From contig OY540816.1 of the NCBI GenBank assembly GCA_961205875.1, positions 9,930,701 to 9,994,700 of the forward strand: a stretch of DNA of 64,000 bases, written 5' to 3'. Every line of letters starts with the position of its first letter. The first letter of the stretch is position 1. Below are positions 1 through 11,705 of this stretch, in pieces. The notes under the pieces are model-generated. The model made no database searches. It worked only from the letters and a program-made list of their open reading frames with translations, and was not told the DNA's origin. The position numbers and the translations under genes are program-made. Origin of the DNA: Sialis fuliginosa. Taxonomy: Eukaryota > Arthropoda > Insecta > Megaloptera > Sialidae.

Positions 1-1660
1 CATAATATAATTAACTAATTTTTGTGAATTTAGTACAATTAACTATTAACTACTCTGTAAAACTGTATTAGTGAGAATTCACTGATTTATAGTGAATATT
101 CATAATTTAAATAGTTAAAAGTATACTACTACGAATTAGTGATTATTCACTTAAGTGAACAGTCACTTTTTAGCTGTAACAGAATCTAAGGTTTTTATTT
201 TATTTATTTTTGTTGTCAAAAACTGGAATATCTAATCTAAAGAAAACACATTAATTATTTAATAAGCATAAATAAATAGAAAATCATCACGCATGATAAT
301 AATCTCTTATTAATCATTCATAATCTAACTTCATGTTAGTTATGAATATATGAATTATCACATAAAGTAATTTATGAAAGAATAAAAATTAATGAAAAAC
401 GTTTATTGCAAACACACTAAAAAGTTATATTGAATAGATTTTTCAAGCTTTGTATACATACCTGATTTATTGTTAATAACTCACTTGAAGCAGTTGATTC
501 ATATACGTTGATAAATCGAAGTAATGTAAAGTGACTAATTCAATTAATGAAATAACCACTAATTCAGTTTTAGAGAGTATACTAGCAAAGTTATTATACC
601 CAAAGATAAAAAAAATCAAGGGGTACCCCCATTTTATATGATACGATGATGATATGAAAATGTAGGTTTTAATCTTTTTTTTTTTACTAAAAAATGGTAC
701 AAAAAAGGGATCGAAACTGTAATTTCGTATATATGTCCTCTCGAGTTACCCCTCTATAAAAATGTACTGGACGGAAAATATCTGAAAAAATTATGTTAGT
801 AGGGCTTTGGTGATACTATACTAATAATATTTTAAATAAATTGAGGAAAAATCCATTAAATAGAAATCAAACACCTATTACTTAACTACCTTCATGCAAA
901 AATTACACCAAAAGTTCTTAATTTTGAAATTCACCTGAATTTCAGAATCACTTCCTAAAATCGGTCCTGCATATCATCTTTGAGATAATTTCTACCATAA
1001 CTATTTAATAGCGAAGCAGAGTTGTTTTTTGCACTACAAAACATTTATTCAAAATCAATCGCTCCCAAGGTCTCTGTCTCTGTAACACCTTAAGTACCTA
1101 CCTAATTATACGAAGTATGAAATGCATTATTTTCTATATAATTAATTGATTTGCATATCAACACACAATGCGTACCCGATCTGCACGCAATGCTTCTACT
1201 GTGTCAAGAATACTTGCATTTTTTATTTCAAGTTTATTATGGATTAAATTAATTGTATATACTATGAATAATACCTATATCAAATCACTATCAATTTATT
1301 TATTTATTATATCGAATTATTAAAAATACTTTATTTATTTATTAGGTACGAGTATATCAAATTAATAAAAATATTTCAGTTACCTTTCAAAGCTTAAAAT
1401 AATTATACTTAAGTACAAGTACTTTATACAAAAAATGTACTTAAATACATACATAAGTAGATACTTTCCGTAATTATATATACATTTTTACAATTGCAAA
1501 TAATTACACACATTTGTATTTATTTGGACCTGAAAAGTACTTTTATCATATTTTTATATTTAAGTATATTGTTAAGTATTTTTAATGTATTTAAATACTT
1601 CAAAAGTAGGTACTTAAGTGCTTTTTTATGTGAGTACAAGATACAAATACTTGTGTTTGG
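1..1660. other. AT-rich upstream flank, no gene seen
   Basis: This is very AT-rich sequence upstream of the only convincing exon. It contains many short TAAGTA, TACTT and TACCTA strings and poly-A/T tracts. No open frame with protein-like composition and no RNA gene is visible on either strand. It could be intergenic DNA or distal promoter. Confidence 0.5.
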
Positions 1661-1662
1661 TA

Positions 1663-2260
1663 CAGTGGTGCTGGAGTCATGGAGGCCAGGGGGAGAGGAG
1701 CAGTTGCCCCTCAAAAATTTTCAGTGGGGAGGCAATGACTACTTTTTTCTCCCTTCAAAATTCGGATCCTGTTTTTTAGGGTGGGTTTGAAACGATGTGC
1801 AATTATAAAAATCTGTTTTCTGTCATTTTTTTACTCTTAAAAATTCTTTAATTTTTGTAAACTGATGTTAAAGCTCACAAACAAATTGTAAAATGTAACC
1901 ATGAGTCTAGCCAGAGGCAAAGAAAAATACAAAGTGAGTACAGTGAAACCTCGTTAGTACGTTTTTTTTCTTTTTTTAAGTCCCGGCATTCTTCCACAAC
2001 ACCCCATGTTAAAATATTTCGTTAGTACGTTTTTCTCATTAGTTAGTGTTTTCCCCCAGTCTCTTTAAAAACATACTAACGAGGTTCTACTTTATTTTTA
2101 TTTCTTAACAAATAATACGCTATTAATCAAGATAAATAAAATTGAAGTCAATTTTTAATTTTCAGAACGCCAAGTAAAATTAGGTCAGCTTAATTTTTGA
2201 GGGTCGTACAGACTATATGGTCCTCCTAAACCCCCTCTTTCTTAGCCTGGGCGTATGTAA
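1663..2260. repeat. GC-richer degenerate repeat block with a nested element
   Basis: The block opens with a CAGTGGTGCTGGAG-like end near 1665 and closes near 2255 in a C-rich stretch (CCTCCTAAACCCCC, then AGCCTGGGCG). It is interrupted at 1941-2092 by a separate small element. It resembles the eroded hAT-like elements elsewhere in the window whose ends read CAGTGG. Boundaries are approximate and no target duplication was recognised. Confidence 0.35.
1941..2092. mobile_element. Small Tc1/mariner- or pogo-like MITE
   Basis: The left end reads CAGTGAAACCTCGTTAGTAC. The right end is its approximate inverse (ATACTAACGAGGTTCTAC). Both sides are flanked by TA. The body of about 150 bp has no coding capacity. 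The CAGTG start, the ACCTCGTTA motif and the TA target resemble pogo/mariner termini, which is family knowledge rather than a database match. A second internal CGTTAGTACG motif lies near 2020. Confidence 0.6.
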
Positions 2261-2939
2261 TAACATTGATTTATTTTTGTTCCGTAATTATATCCTATAC
2301 ACCCTCTATATTTTAAATACATTTTTATAAATGTTTTTCACAAAAAAATGTCATTAATTCCCGGTATTGAAACGAATTTGTTTAAGTGTAAATATAAATT
2401 TGCCTCCAGCTAATGGTATCTGCTAGGTATTAAATATAAATGACAACACACTCTTAATTAGAAATCTGCTACATAAAATAAGTGCTACCAAATGTACCTC
2501 ATAAAATACCACTGCTTTAAAAAAAATCGATCAATTTCATAACAATTTGACTCTTAGTAGATAGCGTTAGCTGGAAGCAAATATGCGTGCAAATTCTTTA
2601 TAATTCCGGGCATAAATTTAACTAATTAAAAAATAGTTAAAAAAATTAAAAAATTATATTTTTATGTCGGCAACATAGGTATATCGTATAGGTTTTATCG
2701 TATTTCATATTTCCATAAAATTATAGAATTCATAGTGCGTTTTGATTGTCCATGAAACTAATAGACCAAGTGATATTACGTTATAAATTCAACAAATTCT
2801 AAAAAAAATATTTCCTGCTGGTTTACATTCATTTAAAAATATATGACAAAAATCCATTCTTCTTACATATAAATTTATAAAATATGTGTATGTTACTAGA
2901 CTAGAAAGTGTAAAATATAGAATTAGTGAGTTAGGACTA

Positions 2940-3180
2940 GCGTTTGGCGAGTGTAGCGCACACTAGATGATGCGTCGCTGACTATACCAGGCCGGCACTA
3001 AGCAGGGAGGCGGTACGGGTGGGGGCGGATCCGTCGGGGGGGTGGGGGTAGTTGCCGCCTCCGCCTGCACCGATCCTGCACCGCAGTCGCACCCGAGCAC
3101 TGACACTGTGTGCATGCTGCTTGCTATAACAAATGTATTTTTTTGGCGCGACTTTTTCAAATAACCACGCGCGGCTGTAA
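2940..3180 (+). promoter_or_regulatory. GC/CpG-rich island, probable promoter of the downstream coding exon
   Basis: About 240 bp of GC-rich sequence stands out in AT-rich surroundings. It has G-runs (GGTGGGGGTAG), repeated CCGCCTCCGCC and many CpGs (GCGTCGCTG, GCGCGACT, CACGCGCGGC). It lies about 1 kb upstream of the ATG at 4153 on the same strand, so it most simply marks the core promoter and start of the leader. No TATA box or clear initiator could be fixed. The short frame running through it on the minus strand is compositional and is not called as a gene. Confidence 0.5.
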
Positions 3181-4152
3181 AAAAGGGTTGGTGTTTTTTT
3201 ATTCTTCTCTTTACTACTTTGTTCTGCCGATTCCGAACTTTTTTTAGTGTAAAGGATATATGGAAGCCTGTTTAATTTGGTTTCAGTTTTTTATGTTATT
3301 ATCATTGCTGTATTTTTTTCGTTACTGTAAATATTAAAGTGTTAAGTTTAATTTGTGTTTTTGTTTTGTGATCCAAGTGTTACTTTTTAAATTTTGTTCT
3401 TTATTTTTTATTGTTATAATATTTTTGCTGTATTTCGTTAAATTTTTATTTGTATTTTTGATCAAATTTTATAATTGCCCCAAAAATATATACACAATTT
3501 ATTTTAAATATATCTTATTAAATTAGATTTATAACAATAATATTTTTGTATTTTCAGTATTCTGAAGTAAATTATGACGCTGTGCAATAATTAATAAAAG
3601 AACATGTATATAACATAGAAATTATCTTGGTATATTTAGAACTTAATTGAAAGTATCATGATAATAATATTAAATATATATATATTTAAAAACAAATAAA
3701 CATTTGCAATAAACGCAATTTTAAATGCAACTAATTTAAATCTACATGTGATAATCGCATACGAAAAACCTTAAACATATCTTTAAACAAATATGCATTA
3801 GTAAAATTTATTTTAAGTTCTGCGCTGACAGTGATACGGATTGAAAAGTGTACAAAGTATACAACAATATTGTGTAATAACTAAAATGTGAATTAAATCA
3901 TCACTCGCATAAAAATCTATTAAACATTTACGAAATTTTTCCTTGTGCTAGCTGCGCAGTTGAAAAATATTCGCAAGTATTTATTTTTGTCAGCGTTAAC
4001 TGAAAATAAACTCAATGTGTAGTGTACATTAAAAAAACACTATCAAATATTTAATATACCAGCGCAGCCTTGCTAAAAAAGTACTGCGCTGGCAGTGAAC
4101 ATTTTTTTATCGCGGTGTGTAAAATAAAGCCATAGACACGGATTACTGCGCG
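3181..4152 (+). other. Probable long 5' untranslated leader
   Basis: This AT-rich stretch lies between the CpG-rich island and the coding start. It contains several ATGs followed quickly by stops (short upstream frames), which would reduce scanning to the main ATG. A good splice-acceptor-like sequence (TTTTTGTATTTTCAG, ending about 3557) raises the possibility that part of the leader is an intron, but no strong matching donor was found. A 15-base motif CTGCGCTGRCAGTGA occurs twice (3820-3834 and 4084-4098), with related CTGCGC strings near 3952 and 4145. Confidence 0.4.
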
Positions 4153-4347
4153 ATGTACCCGTGGTACCACCGCGGCGGTGGGGGCGGCGAGAGCTGCGCC
4201 GCGCAGGCCGTCGGAGGCGGTGGTGGCGGCTCCGCAGGCGCAGCTGCTGCGCTGGCGTCGCAGTTCTGCGCGCCTGCAATCAAGACAGAGACCGGAGGCT
4301 ACGCCGACTGTATGCTGGCCATTGATTATGCTACAGCTCAGAATAAG
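4153..4347 (+). CDS. First coding exon, Gly/Ala-rich N-terminus of an unidentified (possibly transcription-factor) protein
   Basis: The exon has 65 codons from ATG 4153 to AAG 4345-4347, followed directly by GTAAAG, so AAG|GTAAAG is a consensus donor in phase 0. The peptide starts MYPWYHRGGGGGES. It has two poly-Gly runs (residues 8-12 and 21-26), an Ala-rich run (about 28-35), then APAIKTETGGYADCM (41-54) and a conserved-looking end LAIDYATAQNK (55-65). IKTE (43-46) fits the SUMO consensus (hydrophobic-K-x-E), frequent in transcription factors and nuclear receptors. The exon is strikingly GC-rich against AT-rich flanks, as expected for real coding sequence. The open frame continues only 10 codons past the donor and looks intronic. 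No DNA-binding domain lies in this exon, so the gene cannot be named. A nuclear receptor or other developmental regulator isoform is a guess. Confidence 0.6.
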
Positions 4348-4566
4348 GTAAAGTGCTTTTCTTTGTTTGTGGTTTAATTACTATTACTACGTAATTTGTA
4401 TACCTATTAAACATATTATGTGATTACCTACTATGTTGCTTGGCTAATTGTCAATAATTTGTCATTATCATATACTATAAATATTATATATTTCATTCTA
4501 CGATGATTCATATACGTTACTATATATGTAATTCTATCTTAAAGGTAACATCTTCTTTATGGATAA
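4348..4566 (+). other. Start of a very long intron
   Basis: The splice donor GTAAAGTGC follows the coding exon at 4348. From here to the window end no segment combines an acceptor with coding-like composition on the + strand, so the next coding exon is probably beyond 64000 and the intron exceeds 59 kb. This is inference from absence and would fail if a small exon was missed. Confidence 0.4.
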
Positions 4567-5088
4567 TAGGGTGGAGTGAAAAAAATTTTTTTTTCGAATC
4601 TTTGAAACGCTATATACGCAAAATTTGCATTTGTATATCCTTAAATCACCTACCAAAGGAATTTGTAATTGGATATCATCCTGAGGTTCCTAAATGATTT
4701 TCTTTATTAGAAAAAAGCATACATTTTTGGATATTATATCTCGGTAACGTGGTAAGATATTTGAATGCGTTTGAAAAATGCCCTCAAAATAAGATTATTT
4801 TTATAAAAATTACAAAAAAATAAACATCATTTAAAAAATAATCATTAATTATAAAAAAAATTACAGTTACATATTATTTTAAAGACATTGGATTGCTCTT
4901 TAAGTTAAATTATTGCGCATTCAAATATCTTTCCCCGTTATCGAGATATAACACCTTAATTTCGTTAATTTAGAGCATAATATCTCGTTATTACAAATTC
5001 CTTTGGTAGGTGTTTTAAGGATATACAAATGTAAATTTTGTGCATATAGCGTTTCAAAGATTCGAAAAAAAAATTTCACTCCACCCTA
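4567..5088. mobile_element. hAT-like MITE with exact 8-bp target duplication
   Basis: This 522-bp element starts TAGGGTGGAGTG and ends CACTCCACCCTA. It is flanked on both sides by ATGGATAA (4559-4566 and 5089-5096), an exact 8-bp duplication typical of hAT insertions. The inverted termini are over 100 bp long: the left arm runs to the AATTCCTTTGGTAGG-type sequence near 4665 and is mirrored near 4997. A short open frame at 4503-4697 crosses the left end and is spurious. The preserved duplication and arms suggest a fairly young insertion. It lies only about 220 bp inside the intron. Confidence 0.85.
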
Positions 5089-5096
5089 ATGGATAA

Positions 5097-7887
5097 GGAT
5101 ATATAGTACAACTATTTTTTCAAAAATACAAATTAGTATATAAAAACATAATTCTTATAAATTATTCAAATTGCTTTTTCGGTTTGGAACAAAACCACAA
5201 GATATTGGTCAAAACGTCGACGTTGTGCAACGAATAAAAATTATTCAGTATTGTATCAACCCACAAAAATATAATTTTTGAGTTATGAATACAGTTTATT
5301 CGAAATAAAATAAAAAATAAATAAAAATAAAATAAATTCATTAAAAAAAAACCATGGCTATTAAAATTTTATTTAAATTATAAGTTAACAAAAACAGTTT
5401 CTGCAAAAAAAAAAACACTTTGCGGTTTAATTATAAACAAAAACAATATTTTAATTTTAATGGAACATGTATCCAATAATTAACTAACCAAATGTCAAAT
5501 TCCTTTTTTGAATAATAAGAAATTTACCAAATTCACAAATCTTTTTTTCTTTACGTGCATCAAAAACGTCGAGCTTCTTAAAAATTACGATATTATTATA
5601 ATTATAACATATACCTAATTGTAATTTAGTAAATTAAAAATATTATGATTTTTCATACTGGTTTCTTAATCATGTTACGAGAGTAACATTGTTTAATAAC
5701 ATAAGAACAAAATCAAATCTTAACGTTAATTTATAAAGGATTAAAATAAAAATTTGAAAATATACAATTATCTTAAAATAACTATGTACATCTTCTTTTT
5801 CTTTATTTTTGTTGTTGTGAAATCATGTATCTTTAATATTTTTGTTTGTATACTATTTTTTTACGAAGTGTACATTGTAAAACAGTATTATTTAATAATT
5901 TAATTAAATAAAATTATTATTTATACATTATTTTATTTACTAACGTCAATGATATTTCCTTTTCATCGACTATTTCATGATCAAATATTATTAAACAATG
6001 TGTTTGAAACCACAAATAGCCTTGATAGTTTTATTATGAATATTCAGTGAAGTGGAACTCTTATGATCATCGTCAGATTGTTTTAATAAGTTTGGTCATT
6101 GTCACCATGAAATAGCATTCAATATATATTGTAAAGAATAACACCAACAAAAATAATTTATAAAATATATGAAAGTAGCAAAAGAAAAGTGGTAATAAAA
6201 TAATTACGTACCTACTGCTATTTTTTTAACCACTGAAAATTTTTTACCTCGAGCCAAATACTAAATCAAATACTCGGTTCGGGCTGCATGAAAAATTTTT
6301 TTAGTTGTTCATTTTTTTACATTTTTTTTCGATCAAAAATGACCACCGCGGACCGCACAAAGAACCTGAGAGAGCAGTGGATTTCTCATCACTGTTTAGA
6401 AAAAAAAAGATAAATATTGGTACTTTTTCTCTGCATTGAATTGCATAAAATATTATAAATGAATTTAATGATTTTTATTCGAAAAAATATCTCTGTGTTA
6501 TAAATAAATTGCGGTAGCAAAGGGCAAAAAGTAATAAATTATCATTAAAATAAATTAATTACAAAACAAAAACACCTATAAACTAAATAATACCGCCGAA
6601 AAAAATGTAGTTTTAATACGTCAAAATAAATAATATTATAACTAGGAAAATTATAAAAAAAATTTATATTTATAATATATATTTATGTATAATAGAGCGT
6701 TCATTACGTAAGTTTTTGAGGGAAAGGGGGGGGGGGTTGTCAAATTGGGGGAGGGGGGATTGAAAAGTGTTACTTACTTAAGGTTTTTTTAAATTATTAT
6801 TCTGAAATACGTTAATTGATACCAGTTTTTGACGTTGTAATTGCTTTTTCGTATATTAAGTAATTTTTTTAAATGTTCAATGCTCTTTGGTGGTTTTTGA
6901 AAAAAAATGAACCAAAGACATTCACATAATACAAGATTTCATATTTAATATAATACAGTACATACTTTTACCCATAGGTAAATAAAACACGTTCATTTTA
7001 TACGATCCCTTCAGAAGTCATTTTAAAGTATAAATAATCATTCGAAACTGACGCGAATATCGTGAATATTAAACTAGATACCAAATCAACATGGAAAACA
7101 ACTTCAAAAAGCTACAGAAAAAGAAATTAAAATAAACTCTTTTAAATTTATTAATTATTTATTTTCTGTAAAGTACTTCTCTTATAAATAAAGTTATTTG
7201 GTAACTACTTTTCAAGTGATTAAATCGTATCGAGTTTAGATATTGTATATAGTTAGAGGGGGTTAAGGGTAGTAAGAAAAAAATATATTTTAGCTGCGGT
7301 AAAACGGTTTAAGGGGGTGAAATACTTCTATGAGAATGTACAAAATAATCGTATATTTCAATTAACTCTGAAACTAATGAAGATTTAAAACAATTATAGT
7401 ACAAATTTTCTTGATTTTTTATACTCTTTCGAATTTCGAAATCCCACCCACTCCATTATTTATATTATATATATATTTATATTAAAATATTGTACTATAC
7501 TAAAAGTATTTAAATTAAAAAGTGATGTACATTCTTCTGAAAAGTGTTCTACCTACTATGCACATAATAATTTTCTTTGTGGATAATAAAAATGTCTGCA
7601 TTATTGTTACCACAATATCTTGTTGTCTTCGGTATCACACAAATAGTATAGGAATTTCTCTAAAAATTTAAAAAATACACTTTTTCCGTGGAATATTAAA
7701 CTGTAATCCTACAGTTTTTTGCAATAATTAAATAATTTATTAATATTCTTGACATAAAAATAACTAACAATAAGAATATTAATCAATAACATAATATTAT
7801 CAACAAATACCTGATAAAAATATCCTAACGACGTCCATGAAAATGATATATGTATATTAATAAAATTTTCATATAGCTAATAATTGA
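5097..7887. other. AT-rich intronic sequence, no gene seen
   Basis: Long poly-A/T-rich stretch with no protein-like frame. A G-rich patch at about 6715-6765 (runs of up to ten G, then GGGGGAGGGGGG) follows the string CATTACGTAAG, and a second G-rich patch lies at 7257-7272. Similar G-rich patches with CATTACG strings occur at transposon ends, but no matching inverse end was found. Confidence 0.4.
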
Positions 7888-7932
7888 CAGGCCGATATCA
7901 TTTTGTTGTCTCTACCTGATTAGGTAAATTAT

Positions 7933-8475
7933 AGGGTTTTTGACATGCTGAAACCGAATCTGTTATCCAAATTGCTCTATCATGTCAGGTTTTTGAGATA
8001 ACCTAACCTAAAAGTGCCAAAGATATGATTTTTACAATGTTTAAGAATTTATTAGTTAATTATTAGTTCAATATTTCGTCATAAAAATAAATTTTTACTT
8101 TTTATTGTATTACGATTTTTTACGCCGAGATATGTTAGTTTGAATATATGATGTTTTTATTAATAGAATAGACACAAGTGACAATGGACTTTAATACTAT
8201 AATAATAATACATTAAATATAACAATATCTTCAAACTAGTATATTTCTATGAAACAAAATCGTGCAGTAAAAAGTAAAAATTCATTTTAATGAAGAAAGA
8301 TAGTACTATTTCTTACCGTGGCGAAAACTTTATAAAAAAATTACCTACTTTGTAATAAATTCTTAAACATTGCCAAAATCGTCATTTTTGGCACTTTTAG
8401 GTTAGGTTATCTCAAAAACCTGACATGATGGAGCCATTTGGGCAACGAATTCGGGTTCAGCACGTAAAAAACCTT
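7933..8475. mobile_element. Long-armed foldback MITE nested in a Tc1-like relic
   Basis: The left arm (GACATGCTGAAACCGAAT..., CATGTCAGGTTTTTGAG, ATAACCTAACCTAAAAGTGC) returns inverted at about 8340-8475 (GCACTTTTAGGTTAGGTTAT, then CTCAAAAACCTGACATG). The arms pair over at least 130 bp with scattered mismatches and continue more weakly inward. No coding capacity. It lies inside the TIR-bounded Tc1-like relic, so it was inserted later. Confidence 0.7.
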
Positions 8476-8654
8476 CGAAATCATACATACAACGTGACAA
8501 TTATATTATTATAAAACGCTTAAATATTAAATTTATAATAAAGTTTGAGTTATGTTTTTATTCAATTCTTAAAGTAGACATATATGTATGTATTGAAAAT
8601 TTACAATAAGTGTTTGAGAATAACTCCTCTTTTAACTTTGATAACTAGCATTAA

Positions 8655-9212
8655 TCTTCATTCAAAGTCATTGCAAGCGGCACGCACTGTTTCCATTGGC
8701 ATTTTGTCCCAAATTTTGAAAATAACATTCTTAAATTGCTGCAAATTTGTTAATTTGTAATCTGGGAGCTTGACAACATATATATGACTATAGAAAATAA
8801 TCGGAGGATTGCAATCAGGAGAACTTGGCGGCCATTCATTCTTCAACAAAAAATCAACTAAATTATCCTTACACAATGCTTGAATAATGTTTGCTGTGTG
8901 GGAGGGGGCTCCATCTTGTTGAAATCAATAATAATCATCCCCAAATAAATTTTTGGCATTTCGCATGACATTTTTCTTCAATAGTTCCTCATTGATTTTT
9001 ATGTCTTTTTCAATAAAAATTAAGGGTAATTTGCCTCTTGGGCTAATGGTGCCCCAAACCATGACCGACGTAGCATTCTAGAATCTTGGAACGTATCTTT
9101 TGTCTTCCGGGATGTCTTCAATCCTAGCAGACCAAACTCTGTCATACTGGGAGTTGTGGGATTGCTCCAGAACAAATATTGTTTCTCGATATACTTTCAT
9201 GCTCGCAATTTT
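8655..9212 (-). pseudogene. Tc1/mariner transposase, catalytic-domain fragment with stops
   Basis: Reading the minus strand gives, in order, EQSHNSQYDRVWS, EDIPEDKRYVPRF, a stop, NATSVMVWGTISPRGKLPL, DIKINEELL, FGDDYY, a stop, FQQDGAPSHTANIIQALCKD, EWPPSSPDCNP and KMPMETVRAACNDFE. These are typical DDE-domain motifs of Tc1/mariner transposases: VMVWG.IS, the FQQDGAP.HTA block with the second catalytic Asp, and WP..SPDLNP before the third acidic residue. The tryptophan expected before FQQ has become a stop, SPDLNP has become SPDCNP, and the acidic residue after NP is lost. The SDE region of the first Asp is also not intact. The copy is dead. Confidence 0.85.
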
Positions 9213-9405
9213 TACTAAGAATTAAGACTAATTTAAATTTCATATTTGTTTTACATGATATACTTGATAACATAACAGTACTTTTAATTGTTTTTTGGTA
9301 AAGAATGGGTTACTAAAATAACGTCGTCGATAAAGAGGTGTATCAGAATATAATTGTCACGGTGTATATTGAAGTAGAGACAACAGACTATTTTTTGTCG
9401 GCCTG

Positions 9406-10505
9406 TGTAAACAATAATTTAAAAATTAAATTAAACTGAAAATTATACATTCACATAATAATTGAATTTTGTATAATAAATGAGAAAACACATCATTACT
9501 ATAAACATTACGATATCTAATCAATCTACAACGCAGAGCCACTACATGCAAATAAGAGTTTTTATTTGCAAATAAATAACTATATAATATACACAAACAC
9601 AATACAATAAAATATATATGTAAATATAAGGTATTGTTTGTATGAAATTGTATGTATGTATGTACATCGCCAATAATGTCATTTCAAGTATTGCTAACTG
9701 TTTTTGTAACGCCAAATTGGTAATTCCTTTATCCTAAAAAAAATAGATAAAAATTAAGCAAAATTGTACAGAGTGTTACTCAAAAAGTAAAAAAATAGGT
9801 ATGTATTATTTTAATAATAATTATAATGTTTTATTATTTTCCCAAAAAAATGCAACTTTGTTACTTTCTCGTTAGTCTGGAGATCCCGTATTGTTTTGCT
9901 GCTATAGTTTACTGTAACGTTATCTTACTAACTAACAGTACAAATGTATTAAGCTTTTCACGGTTATTAGAAACCATGTAGATTTTTAAACTAACAATAA
10001 TATTAATATGGATTTTCAAATCATACATCTGTGAACGTTTATACTTAGAGGAACGAGGGGCACAGTAGAACAATTATTCATTTTAGATTGTAAAAATTGG
10101 GAGAGAAAATATTAATTTTTTTTGTGTAAATTATCCATCAATCCTTTATTTTTTATATGAATTTACACAATTTTTTTTTCCATAATTAATGAATTAAGCA
10201 TGATTTGAATTTGTTCGATTTGAGACACTCACAATCAGGGATAATCTTAGTGTGCAGCTTTGAAATAATGTAAATAAGTAATTTTGTACAGTGCTTAAAC
10301 ATGAACGCGGAGAGCAAAAAAAGGCAGTCAGTCATTGCAACTCCAAATTTATTTTTATTTTTTAAATTGGAAACCGACTAAACATAGCTATTTTACGTAT
10401 ACTAGTTACTTCTTGGAATTAATTTCCAAATATAACTAAATGCATCTTTATATTTTGTTAGTTAATAAACACTAGTCAACTAATGTGTGTACTTAAAAAA
10501 TTTTG
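9406..10505. other. AT-rich intronic sequence, no gene seen
   Basis: No coding-like frame or strong repeat boundary was seen. A string ACAGAGTGTTACTCAAAAAG near 9772 resembles the ACAGGGTG-type ends at 21412 and 44400, which recur in insect repeats, but no full element can be drawn. Confidence 0.35.
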
Positions 10506-10518
10506 CGAATATTTATTT

Positions 10519-10582
10519 TGACTCGCGGAACCGCGAGAGAGGTACCCGGGGTTCCGCGGAATACAGTTTGAAGACCACTGAT
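10519..10582. repeat. hAT-type terminal fragment
   Basis: The sequence GGGGTTCCGCGG, AATACAGTTTGAAGACCACTG is the inverse of CAGTGGTCTTCAAAC followed by a CCGCGGAACCCC motif. Classical hAT (Charlie-like) ends read CAGNGGTTCTCAAAC. A short internal palindrome (CTCGCGGAACCGCGAG) precedes it. The opposite end was not found, so this is a solo or eroded end. Confidence 0.5.
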
Positions 10583-11070
10583 CTAGATGTAGTACATAGC
10601 TTAAGATCAGAAAAATAAAACATTTTTTATTAGACATAAAAAATCATATTTCTTGCATAAAAATACAAATCAGCTCTTTCTTTACTAATTAATAAGTTCA
10701 TTTTTAATATTTTTTTAAATAAAATGATTTTTTCCACTGTATTATACTCCCGCTTTTCTTTACATTTCATTGTTGAAAAGGGTAGATGTGTTGTTATATT
10801 TTACCTTATTTAATTCCAAAAACGGTATACGTATGAAATACTTTTGTGAACTTGAGGAGGTAAGTTCTAAAACACGCTCGTTCCATTTTAAAAAATAATT
10901 GAGATCCAGTGAATTTTGAAAGAATGCCAAAAAATTCTTTCAAAATCCATTGCATCTCGATTATTTTTCGAAATGTAACGAACAAATTTTGCAACTCACC
11001 TCCTCATTTACATTAATATTCTTAATTTAATATCATGTATCATCAATTGCTACTTCCATCACCACTCTCT

Positions 11071-11140
11071 AAGTCAGCGTTTTCCAAAGTGAGTTCTTCG
11101 GAACTCCTGGATTCCACGAAAAAATCAAGGATTTCGCCTA
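11071..11140. repeat. hAT-type left-end fragment
   Basis: CAGCGTTTTCCAAAGTGAG followed by TTCTTCGGAACTCCTGG resembles the start of hAT elements that open CAG.G.TTTCCAAA and carry a GGAACCCC-like motif soon after. It is oriented opposite to the end at 10519-10582. No target duplication could be matched. Confidence 0.4.
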
Positions 11141-11309
11141 TTTTTTGATATTGCTTGATTCTTTTTAAAACATTAAAACCACACCGCTAAATTAAAACAT
11201 ATGCCATATACAATTTATTAACATCGCTTAAATATGTATTAATAAAAAAATGTATCAATCAATTAATGTCTTATTAAATTTCGGATGTAGACCCGTAAAA
11301 TATAAATAT

Positions 11310-11705
11310 GGGCAGGGTTCAACAATTTTTGAAAAGCATAGACGGGATTTTTTACACAAACGAACTGCATATCATAAAATTCGAATTTCAAAAAGGGGGT
11401 GCTCGTATGTCAACAGCACCCTCTTTGATTTTTTTTTAATATCTCCTAAAGGGTTAAAGCACAAACGACAGGATTTCCTGCACAAACGAACTGCAAATAA
11501 AAAAAAATGAATTTCAAAAAGTGGGTGCCAGTGACATGCACTTTTAGATCTGTTCTTGAATTTTTGATTTTTTTTTTAATATCTCCTAAAGGGTTAAAGC
11601 ACAAACGACGAGATTTCCTGCACAAACGAACTACAAATAAAAAAAATTGAATTTCAAAAAGTGGGTGCCAGTGACATGCACTTCTAGATCTGTTCTTGAA
11701 TAGGT
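11310..11705. repeat. Tandem repeat, about 140-bp unit, 2.5-3 copies
   Basis: The unit contains AATATCTCCTAAAGGG, TTAAAGCACAAACGAC, TTTCCTGCACAAACGAACT and TTTCAAAAAGTGGGTGCC. It occurs at about 11430-11570 and again at 11571-11705 with only a few differences. A diverged copy lies at about 11330-11430. The two short frames that run through it on opposite strands simply reflect the duplication. Confidence 0.8.

Larger units (their letters stand above)
7888..9405 (-). mobile_element. Degenerate Tc1/mariner-type transposon
   Basis: The ends are inverse of each other: CAGGCCGATA with TGTTGTCTCTAC on the left, and GTAGAGACAACA with GTCGGCCTG on the right. Total length is about 1.5 kb. It contains the catalytic half of a transposase pseudogene on the minus strand (about 8655-9212) and a nested foldback element on the left (7933-8475). 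The N-terminal DNA-binding half is missing, because only about 190 bp remain between the pseudogene and the right end. No TA target duplication is evident. Confidence 0.7.
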
